Shown in pieces: positions 57,706 to 64,000 of a stretch of 64,000 bases of DNA (the first letter of the stretch is position 1; each line of letters starts with the position of its first letter). Position numbers and translations under genes: made by a program. The DNA is taken from assembly GCF_019443285.1 (NCBI RefSeq), contig NZ_CP080327.1:1-64000 (forward strand). The letters are read 5' to 3'. A model generated the notes under the pieces. The model was not told the origin of the DNA. It made no database searches and saw nothing but the letters and a program-made list of their open reading frames with translations. Origin of the DNA: Aquisediminimonas profunda. Lineage in GTDB: Bacteria; Pseudomonadota; Alphaproteobacteria; Sphingomonadales; Sphingomonadaceae.

Positions 57706-59478
57706 TCAGGCCGCGAGCTCGAAAGGCTGAATTTCGCCTGAAAGATACAGGTTCCTCGCTTTTGCGCGGCTGAGCTTGCCCGAACTGGTTCGCGGCAATG
57801 TCCGCGGTGGCACCAGTTCGACAATGCAATTCATTCCCGTGATCGAGCGCACTTTCTCGCGAATGGCGTCGCGCAAAGCCATCCTTTCCGCGGGATCTGT
57901 TGTCCGGCACTGGACCAGCACAGCGGGGGACTCCTCACCATTGGGTGCAGTCACGGAGAATGCGGCGATATCACCAGCCTTGAAGCCGGGCAGTTGTTCC
58001 ACGGCCCATTCAATATCTTGCGGCCAATAATTCTTGCCGTTGATGATGATCATGTCCTTGGCGCGGCCAACGACAAAGACATAGCCTTCCGACATATATC
58101 CCATATCGCCCGTATCGAGCCAGCCGTCCTTCAGGCAGGCTGCGGTCGAAATATCGTCCCGGAAATAGCTGTGCATGATCGAAGGTCCGGACGCCCAGAC
58201 CTTGCCGATGGCGCGTTCAGGCAATGGCTTGCCGTCTGCATCGCGAATTTCGACCGCCATGTCGCGACAGGGCTTCCCACAGTTCACAATAGCCCTGAAA
58301 CGCTGGGGCTTTCCGGCCGGCTGCGGATCCCCTGAGAGTTCACCTTCGTCGACCAGCTCGACAATCAAGCCTTCGCCTGGCGGCATGATCGTGACGGCCA
58401 GGGTCGCTTCGGCAAGGCCATAGCTCGGCAGGAAAGCCGACGCCTTGAATCCAGCATCATGAAAGGCGTCGACAAAGGACTGCATGACGTCAGGCCGGAT
58501 CATGTCGGCACCGTTGCCGGCAACCCGCCAGCGAGAAAGATCGAAGCGTTCCGAAGCCTTTGTCTGGCTCGAAATGCGGCGCGCGCAAATATCATAGCCG
58601 AACGTCGGCGAATAACTGAGCGTGGTGCCGGGATTGCGGCTGATCAAATCAAGCCACGCAAGCGGACGACGCGCAAAATCCTCTGTTTTCAGATAGTCGG
58701 CGCTGACCTGATTGGCCACGGGCGAGAGCAGGCAGCCAACCAAGCCCATGTCATGATACCATGGCAACCAGGAAACACAGCGATCGCTGTCGCATATGTG
58801 CATTCCGTGACTGTGCGCCGCCAGGTTGTTCAGCAGTGCGTGATGGGTAACGGCCACTCCATGGGGAAACCGCGTCGAACCGCTTGAATATTGAAGATAG
58901 GCAATATCTTCGGGCTTGGCCGAAGGCAGCGGCACCGCAATGGCAGACAAAGCCGCGAAACTCTCCCAATCAATGCCCTCCACCCCACAGTTGCGCGCAG
59001 CATCGCCGGCCATCCCGTCAAGTTCGGGCGGATAGAAAAGCAACTTGGGATCGGCGCTTTTCAGCTGAACAGAAAGCTGTTCAACATAAGAATCGCGTCC
59101 CCCAAACGATGTCGGCAACGGCAGCGGCACCGGCCAGGCGCCGGCATAGACGCATCCGAAGAAGAGCGCGGCAAAGTCCGGCCCGGTTTCGGCGATGAGC
59201 GCTACGCGATCCTGCGGGCGCACACCCTTGGCAATCAGGCGAAAGGCGGTTGCAAGGGCATCATCACGCAGTTCGGAATAGGGATAAGGCCGCGCAAGGG
59301 CACCACGCGGATCATGAAAATTGAGACCCCTGCGGCCACGTGCTGCATAATCGAGCGCATCGCCCAGCGTTTCGAAATCCGAAAAGCGGCGGGGCAAGTC
59401 GTCGTATGTTTCAGTTGGATTCAAATGCGTCGCCCATCCCAAATTTCTGCTTAAGGCAGACTTATCGATCTGTTCCAT
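57706..59478 (-). CDS. Fatty acyl-AMP ligase (FAAL-type)
   Basis: A 590-residue adenylate-forming enzyme that activates fatty acids as acyl-AMP. The ATP loop is YLQYSSGSTRFPHGVAVTH, followed by SWLPWYHDMGLVG, the FAAL-typical LSRWRVAGNGADMIRP, the adenylation core SYGLAEATLAV, and TGDMGYM...GRAKDMIIINGKNYWPQDIE. In FAALs the acyl-AMP is passed to an acyl carrier protein of a PKS/NRPS or lipid pathway; no such partner is near. In sphingomonads a role in sphingolipid or outer-membrane lipid synthesis is possible but inferred. It is divergent from recX with only 30 bp between starts. Confidence 0.88.
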   Translation of the reverse strand: MEQIDKSALSRNLGWATHLNPTETYDDLPRRFSDFETLGDALDYAARGRRGLNFHDPRGALARPYPYSELRDDALATAFRLIAKGVRPQDRVALIAETGPDFAALFFGCVYAGAWPVPLPLPTSFGGRDSYVEQLSVQLKSADPKLLFYPPELDGMAGDAARNCGVEGIDWESFAALSAIAVPLPSAKPEDIAYLQYSSGSTRFPHGVAVTHHALLNNLAAHSHGMHICDSDRCVSWLPWYHDMGLVGCLLSPVANQVSADYLKTEDFARRPLAWLDLISRNPGTTLSYSPTFGYDICARRISSQTKASERFDLSRWRVAGNGADMIRPDVMQSFVDAFHDAGFKASAFLPSYGLAEATLAVTIMPPGEGLIVELVDEGELSGDPQPAGKPQRFRAIVNCGKPCRDMAVEIRDADGKPLPERAIGKVWASGPSIMHSYFRDDISTAACLKDGWLDTGDMGYMSEGYVFVVGRAKDMIIINGKNYWPQDIEWAVEQLPGFKAGDIAAFSVTAPNGEESPAVLVQCRTTDPAERMALRDAIREKVRSITGMNCIVELVPPRTLPRTSSGKLSRAKARNLYLSGEIQPFELAA

Positions 59479-59508
59479 CAGTGCCGACTATGGCACAATT
59501 TTGACAGC

Positions 59509-60063
59509 ATGTGCGCACAACAGCAAGCCTCAAGGCCCAAGCGGCCCCGCCTACCCCTCGATCCGGCGACAATTCGGGCACTCGCGCTGCATTATGTTGG
59601 CCGGTATTCGACAACAGCGGCCAGGCTCAAGAACTATCTCGAACGCAAAATGCGCGAGCGGGGCTGGTCGGAATCGGGGCCTCCTCCTGATCTGGACCGG
59701 CTCGTGGAAGATTTCGCGCGGCTTGGATATGTCAATGACGACGCCTTTGCTGCAGCTCGCGTCTCTTCGCTCTTGCGCCGAGGATATGGCGCAAGACGGG
59801 TCAATGCGGACCTAAGGCATGCAGGCATCGCTGCCGACAAGGCCGAAATCGCGACGCGCCTCGATGCCGAATCGCTGGAAGAAGCTGCAATGACATTTGC
59901 GCGACGCAAGCGATTGGGGCCGTTTGGCGAACGAATTACCGATCAAAAAGCAAGAAACCGCGCAATGGCCGCATTTCTGCGGGCGGGGCATGGAGTCGAA
60001 ATCGCGAGGAGAATCCTTGCGATTGCGCCGGATGATGAGAATTTGGATGATATTTTTGGTTAA
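59509..60063 (+). CDS. recX: Regulatory protein RecX
   Basis: A 184-residue RecX-family protein, a modulator that binds RecA filaments and limits recombination. The three-helix repeat pattern is visible (ALALHYVGRYSTTAARLKNYLERKMRERGW, then RLVEDFARLGYVNDDAFAAARVSSLLRRGYGARRV). The ATG at 59509 is preceded by TTGACA only 3 bp away, so that hexamer is not its -35 box. recA is not adjacent. Its promoter must lie within the FAAL gene or its 30-bp spacer. Confidence 0.93.
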   Translation: MCAQQQASRPKRPRLPLDPATIRALALHYVGRYSTTAARLKNYLERKMRERGWSESGPPPDLDRLVEDFARLGYVNDDAFAAARVSSLLRRGYGARRVNADLRHAGIAADKAEIATRLDAESLEEAAMTFARRKRLGPFGERITDQKARNRAMAAFLRAGHGVEIARRILAIAPDDENLDDIFG

Positions 60064-60142
60064 CCAAACCTTCTCAAATCCTTGTTTTTTCACGACATGG
60101 GGTTCATACCGATAGAGCAGTTGGAATGAGGGGCAGAGTAGA

Positions 60143-60760
60143 ATGGAAGGAGCGCAGCACGCTGGCGCGCCTTGGGTCGAGGATAGTGAGTCAGGGGCAA
60201 AAGAAACCGGCCACACACAGTCAACAGCAGCGGACAGTGCAACCGGAACACAGTCCGCACGCGTGTTTCATGGCCGCATCAAGTGGTTCGATGCGACGCG
60301 CGGCTTTGGATTCATCATTCCCGACGATGGCACAGCAGACATCTTGATCCATTTTTCGGTTCTACGTGAACACGGACGACGAATGTTGCCCGAGGGTGCC
60401 ACAGTTGTTTGCGAAGCAGTCGACCGCAATCGTGGGCTTCAGGCGACGCATGTCATCAGCTTCGATCTTTCGACGGCGACTGGCGTCGATTTCGACTTGC
60501 GCCCCGCGCAACGCAGCGACCGCGCGAATCCTGCTGGCATGGAAGATGCCGGACCCATGGAACCGGTCGTCGTCAAATGGTTCAATCGGCTGAAGGGTTA
60601 TGGCTTCCTCAATCGTGTCGGCAATGACGCGGACATCTTTGTTCATATGGAAACTCTGCGCCGAGCCGGGATCATTGACATAGAGCCCGAGGATCGGTTG
60701 ACTGCGCGCATAACGGAAAGCGGCAAGGGATTGCTTGCAGTGGAGGTTGCCAAACCATGA
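60143..60760 (+). CDS. Double cold-shock-domain protein
   Basis: A 205-residue cytoplasmic protein with two CspA-like domains. The first (about 42-110) contains GRIKWFDATRGFGFIIPDDG, the second (about 140-205) contains VKWFNRLKGYGFLNRVGNDADIFVH, each with RNP-1 and RNP-2 like aromatic motifs. The first 40 residues are acidic and Ser/Thr-rich, probably disordered. It resembles sphingomonad cold-shock proteins of about 200 residues that bind single-stranded nucleic acid. Its stop overlaps the DUF192 start as ATGA. Confidence 0.92.
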   Translation: MEGAQHAGAPWVEDSESGAKETGHTQSTAADSATGTQSARVFHGRIKWFDATRGFGFIIPDDGTADILIHFSVLREHGRRMLPEGATVVCEAVDRNRGLQATHVISFDLSTATGVDFDLRPAQRSDRANPAGMEDAGPMEPVVVKWFNRLKGYGFLNRVGNDADIFVHMETLRRAGIIDIEPEDRLTARITESGKGLLAVEVAKP

Positions 60761-61227
60761 AGAAGCTGGCCCGGTTGGGCTGTGTTGCGTTGCTCCTGAC
60801 AGTCGTTCCGTCGTGCAAGAACTTGCCCATGATGGGAGAGGCGCAAGCACAGGCAAGCCTTATTCCCCTTACGATCAAGACGTCGACGGCCGTGCGCAAA
60901 TTCCGGGTGGAAGTCGCGCGGACCGAGGACGAGCAGGCCCGCGGACTCATGTTTCGCCAATCGCTGCCGGAAGATGGCGGCATGATATTTCCGATGAGCC
61001 CGCCGCGCTTTGCCAGTTTCTGGATGAAGAATACTGTCATCCCGCTCGACATGATCTTCATCCGCACCGACGGAACCATCGCGCGCATAGCAGCGGACAC
61101 GATTCCCTATTCGCTTGAGCCCGTCACTTCAGGCGAACCGGTTGCGGCAGTTCTGGAGCTTGCAGGCGGCAAGGCCGCGGCTCTTGGCATTGCCGAAGAC
61201 GATGTCGTGACGTGGGAAGACAAATAG
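60757..61227 (+). CDS. DUF192 family exported protein
   Basis: A 156-residue protein with a basic and hydrophobic leader (MKKLARLGCVALLLTVVPSC), possibly a lipoprotein cysteine but with a non-standard lipobox. The mature domain has the DUF192 hallmark RTEDEQARGLMFRQSLPEDGGMIF and FWMKNTVIPLDMIFI. Function in the family is unknown. It is translationally coupled to the cold-shock gene. Confidence 0.9.
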   Translation: MKKLARLGCVALLLTVVPSCKNLPMMGEAQAQASLIPLTIKTSTAVRKFRVEVARTEDEQARGLMFRQSLPEDGGMIFPMSPPRFASFWMKNTVIPLDMIFIRTDGTIARIAADTIPYSLEPVTSGEPVAAVLELAGGKAAALGIAEDDVVTWEDK

Positions 61228-61277
61228 TCGTATCAGAGCCTCTGGACAGGTGCGCGGGCCGACACTAACGGCTTGCC

Positions 61278-62837
61278 ATGTCGATCCAGCCTACAGACTC
61301 AATCCTCATCGTCGATTTCGGGAGCCAGGTAACGCAGCTCATCGCGCGCCGCGTGCGAGAAGCTGGTGTCTATAGCGAAATTGCGCCCTTCAACAGCGCC
61401 GCAGAGGCCTTTGAACGGATGAAGCCAAAAGGCGTCATTCTGTCGGGTGGACCCGCATCGGTGACCGATGAAGGGTCACCGCGCGCGCCACAGGCAGTGC
61501 TCGATTCCGGCTTGCCGATCCTTGCCATTTGTTATGGCCAGCAGAGCCTGTGCGTCCAGCTCGGCGGAACCGTTGAAGGCGGGCATGCAGCCGAATTCGG
61601 ACGTGCCGATGTTGAAATTCTCAAGCCGAGTCCATTGTTCGACGGCTTCTGGGAAGTCGGACAAAAATACCCGGTGTGGATGAGCCACGGCGACCGGGTG
61701 ACTGAAGCGCCCGAAGGCTTCGAGATTATTGGCACCTCTCCCAATGCGCCCTTCGCCATCTGCGTCAACGAAGCGCGACGCTACTATACCACAATGTTCC
61801 ACCCGGAAGTTGTCCACACGCCTGACGGCGCCAAACTGCTTTCGAATTTCGTCCACAAGATCTGCGGCCTAGCAGGCGACTGGACAATGGCCGAATTCCG
61901 TTCAACCAAGATTGCGGACATTCGCGCCCAGGTTGGAGATGGCCGCGTCATTTGCGGGCTGTCGGGCGGTGTCGACTCTGCAGTTGCGGCCGTGCTGATC
62001 CACGAAGCGATTGGCGATCAGCTCACATGCGTCTTCGTCGATCATGGCCTGATGCGGCTGGGCGAAGCCGAACAGGTCGTCAGTCTGTTCCGCGAACATT
62101 ACGGCATCAAGCTTGTCCATGTGGACGCCGAAGCCCGATTCATGATGGGCCTTGCCGGGCTCACAGACCCCGAAGCGAAACGCAAGTTCATCGGCGGCGA
62201 GTTCATCAAGGTCTTTGAAGAAGAAGCTGCCAAAATTGGCGGGGCCGATTTTCTAGCCCAGGGAACGCTCTACCCCGATGTGATTGAAAGCGTGAGCTTC
62301 ACCGGCGGGCCATCGGTGACGATCAAGAGCCACCACAATGTTGGCGGACTGCCCGAGCGGATGAACATGCAATTGGTGGAGCCGCTTCGCGAGCTCTTCA
62401 AGGATGAGGTCCGCGCATTGGGCCGTGAACTGGGCCTGCCCGATATTTTTGTCGGCAGGCATCCCTTCCCCGGCCCCGGCCTCGCCATTCGCATCCCCGG
62501 CGAGGTGACCAAGGATCGCTGCGATATTCTCCGACTCGCTGATGCCGTCTATCTCGACGAAATCCGCAAGGCAGGACTCTACGACGAAATCTGGCAAGCC
62601 TTCGCAGTGCTTCTGCCGGTGCGCACCGTCGGCGTGATGGGCGACTATCGGACTTATGATTATGTCTGCGCACTGCGCGCCGTTACCTCGACTGACGGAA
62701 TGACGGCGGACGTCTATCCGTTCGAAAGCGCCTTCCTTTCGCGCGTAGCCACGCGGATTGTGAACGAAGTCAAGGGCATCAACCGGGTTGTCTATGATTA
62801 TACGTCCAAGCCGCCCGGCACCATCGAATGGGAATAA
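61278..62837 (+). CDS. guaA: GMP synthase (glutamine-hydrolysing)
   Basis: A 519-residue enzyme that converts XMP to GMP. The N-terminal class I glutamine amidotransferase has the nucleophile in LAICYGQQ and the His/Glu in HPEVVHTP; the ATP-pyrophosphatase domain has the P-loop [10 protein letters not shown], and the C-terminal domain ends [11 protein letters not shown] as usual. The start [10 protein letters not shown] is standard. It sits 50 bp after the DUF192 gene and may start its own transcript. Confidence 0.98.
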   Translation: MSIQPTDSILIVDFGSQVTQLIARRVREAGVYSEIAPFNSAAEAFERMKPKGVILSGGPASVTDEGSPRAPQAVLDSGLPILAICYGQQSLCVQLGGTVEGGHAAEFGRADVEILKPSPLFDGFWEVGQKYPVWMSHGDRVTEAPEGFEIIGTSPNAPFAICVNEARRYYTTMFHPEVVHTPDGAKLLSNFVHKICGLAGDWTMAEFRSTKIADIRAQVGDGRVICGLSGGVDSAVAAVLIHEAIGDQLTCVFVDHGLMRLGEAEQVVSLFREHYGIKLVHVDAEARFMMGLAGLTDPEAKRKFIGGEFIKVFEEEAAKIGGADFLAQGTLYPDVIESVSFTGGPSVTIKSHHNVGGLPERMNMQLVEPLRELFKDEVRALGRELGLPDIFVGRHPFPGPGLAIRIPGEVTKDRCDILRLADAVYLDEIRKAGLYDEIWQAFAVLLPVRTVGVMGDYRTYDYVCALRAVTSTDGMTADVYPFESAFLSRVATRIVNEVKGINRVVYDYTSKPPGTIEWE

Positions 62838-62848
62838 TAGGGTAAGCT

Positions 62849-63232
62849 ATGGCGCGCGCACTCATTTCCTCAGGTTCTCCTTTCGAGACACTGGCCGGAT
62901 ATTCAAGAGCAGTGGTCGACGGCGACTGGTGCTGGGTCGCCGGTTCGACGGGGTATGATCCCGTCACGCGGGTCATGCCTGACGATGTTGCAACTCAGGC
63001 CGCGAATGCCCTCAAGACCATCGAAGCGGCGCTTGCTGAAGGCGGCTTCGCTCTGGCGGACACGGTGCGCGTCACCTACTATATCACTGACCCAGCCTTC
63101 TGGGACGAAATGGTGCCAGTGATCGGTTCCGCTTTCGGCCCCATCAGGCCCGCTGCAACCTGCCTTGTGTGCCAGCTCATAAAGCCTGAAATGAAAATAG
63201 AAATCGAAGTCACTGCAAAGAGGCGCCGATGA
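62849..63232 (+). CDS. RidA family protein
   Basis: A 127-residue protein of the YjgF/RidA superfamily, in which archetypal members hydrolyse reactive enamines/imines. The typical region is GYSRAVVDGDWCWVAGSTGYDP followed by GFALADTVRVTYYITDP and the C-terminal CLVCQLIKPEMKIEIEV. The arginine of the RidA active site (usually in an RxxR-like Pro-Ala-Arg context) is replaced by PAATC, so the deaminase activity of this member is uncertain. It is 11 bp after guaA and overlaps the next gene by ATGA. Confidence 0.85.
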   Translation: MARALISSGSPFETLAGYSRAVVDGDWCWVAGSTGYDPVTRVMPDDVATQAANALKTIEAALAEGGFALADTVRVTYYITDPAFWDEMVPVIGSAFGPIRPAATCLVCQLIKPEMKIEIEVTAKRRR

Positions 63233-63576
63233 GCATTGCATTTTATGGCATTCCCAATTGCGATACCGTCAAAAAGGCGCGGAATTGGCTTGATGCGAAA
63301 GGGCTTGCTTACAGTTTCCATGACTACAAGAAGGAGGGTGCTGACGCCACAAAACTTGCTGCCTGGTCGAGGCAGGCAGGCTGGGACGTGCTCCTCAATC
63401 GCGTAGGCACGACGTTCAAGAAATTGCCGGAGAGCGACAAGACCGGCCTCGATGAAGCCAAGGCCATCGCACTGATGCTGGCATCCCCATCGATGATCAA
63501 AAGACCAGTCGTCGAACATCCTGGCGGTTTGCTTGTTGGCTTCAAGCCCGAGCAATGGGAGGCTGTTCTTGGCTGA
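63229..63576 (+). CDS. ArsC/Spx-family (YffB-like) protein
   Basis: A 115-residue thioredoxin-fold protein of the ArsC family. The N-terminal YGIPNCDTVKKARNWLDAKG has the single active-site Cys with the family context seen in YffB rather than in true arsenate reductases, and the C-terminal RPVVEHPGGLLVGFKPEQW is typical. Its usual role is unknown; glutathione-dependent thiol reduction has been suggested for YffB. The start overlaps the RidA stop by ATGA. Confidence 0.88.
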   Translation: MSIAFYGIPNCDTVKKARNWLDAKGLAYSFHDYKKEGADATKLAAWSRQAGWDVLLNRVGTTFKKLPESDKTGLDEAKAIALMLASPSMIKRPVVEHPGGLLVGFKPEQWEAVLG

Positions 63577-64000
63577 CCACCCGATCCTCATCGCGCACCG
63601 CGGCGCATCGGGGGAGCGGCCAGAACACACGATTGCATCCTACACGCTTGCCATCGAGCAAGGCGCCGATTTCATCGAGCCGGACCTGGTGCTGACAAAA
63701 GACGGCATATTGGTCGCGCGGCATGAGAACGAGATTTCGACCACCACCGATGTTGCAGACCACCCCGAGTTCGCATCGCGCAAGGCAACAAAAGTGATTG
63801 ACGGGCACAGCGTCAAAGGCTGGTTCACTGAAGACTTCACGCTTGCCGAGTTGAAGACACTGCGCGCCAGAGAAAGGCTGCCCAAGCTTCGTCCCGCAAA
63901 TACCGCCTACGACGGCCAGTTCACGATCCCGACGTTCGATGAAATCATCGCGCTCGCCTTGGCGAAATCGAAAGAGACCGGACGGGATATCGGCCTTTAT
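63569..64000 (+). CDS. Glycerophosphodiester phosphodiesterase, cut by window end
   Basis: The first 144 codons of a GDPD-family enzyme that releases sn-glycerol 3-phosphate from glycerophosphodiesters. The catalytic HRGASGERPEHT begins at about residue 10, followed by EPDLVLTKDG and VARHENEIS with conserved His and Asp/Glu metal ligands. The start is probably TTG at 63569, overlapping the ArsC-like stop by 8 bp, with GGGAGG 7 bp upstream. No signal peptide is seen, which fits a cytoplasmic UgpQ-like enzyme, but the insertion after VID suggests the larger GlpQ type. The stop lies beyond base 64000. Confidence 0.9.
   Translation, partial: MADHPILIAHRGASGERPEHTIASYTLAIEQGADFIEPDLVLTKDGILVARHENEISTTTDVADHPEFASRKATKVIDGHSVKGWFTEDFTLAELKTLRARERLPKLRPANTAYDGQFTIPTFDEIIALALAKSKETGRDIGLY

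Noticed and set aside
59501-59506. TTGACA as a -35 box for recX
   Set aside because: It lies 3 bp before the start codon, too close to serve as the promoter of this gene.

Overview
This window is chromosomal DNA from an alphaproteobacterium, most likely a sphingomonad (order Sphingomonadales). The evidence is the gene content (DUF2585, ATP12 chaperone, MraZ-headed dcw cluster, BamB next to Der, RecX, L28), the GC-rich codon use, and short palindromic repeats of the CGTCGCCCCTGCG type. No tRNA, rRNA, CRISPR array, integrase or insertion sequence was seen. Almost everything is housekeeping DNA; the unusual items are single genes and short sites.

Region 1 (1-12.6 kb) holds DUF2585, guanylate kinase, a tightly packed minus-strand operon (CrcB, RluC-type pseudouridine synthase, PaiB-like protein, HAD phosphatase, small membrane protein, ATP12), a divergent PhzF/ArsR pair around a near-perfect palindrome, and an operon for the E1-alpha, E1-beta and E2 subunits of a branched-chain 2-oxoacid dehydrogenase followed by an MFS transporter and an EVE-domain protein. 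All copies of the palindromic repeat family lie here, one of them inside the E2 coding sequence.

Region 2 (12.7-18.5 kb, plus strand) carries panB, then a YfgM-like protein, bamB and der (outer-membrane assembly and ribosome maturation), an exported methyltransferase-like protein and a PilZ protein.

Region 3 (18.5-39.8 kb, minus strand) is a complete dcw division and cell-wall cluster: mraZ-rsmH-ftsL-ftsI-murE-murF-mraY-murD-ftsW-murG-murC-murB-ddl-ftsQ-ftsA-ftsZ. Every junction from mraZ to ftsA overlaps. A SPOR-domain protein and a dGTPase follow ftsZ. Four 10-bp GGG repeats upstream of mraZ may be the MraZ operator.

Region 4 (40-50.7 kb) contains a lipoprotein and small membrane protein pair, cysteine synthase, a CNNM/CorC transporter-like protein, MAPEG, TadA, L28, a phytase-like esterase, a CNT nucleoside transporter, a second exported methyltransferase-like protein, and a VOC/S-formylglutathione hydrolase pair for formaldehyde detoxification.

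Region 5 (50.7-57.7 kb) is the most unusual part. A seven-helix membrane domain with an apparent 3-1-3 repeat is fused to a complete SET domain with post-SET cysteines. It is divergent, across a 26-bp perfect palindrome, from a CHASE4-GGDEF-EAL protein, with a second membrane PAS-GGDEF-EAL protein close by.

Region 6 (57.7-64 kb) has a fatty acyl-AMP ligase divergent from recX, a double cold-shock-domain protein coupled to a DUF192 protein, guaA, RidA, an ArsC/YffB-like protein and the start of a glycerophosphodiester phosphodiesterase cut by the window edge.
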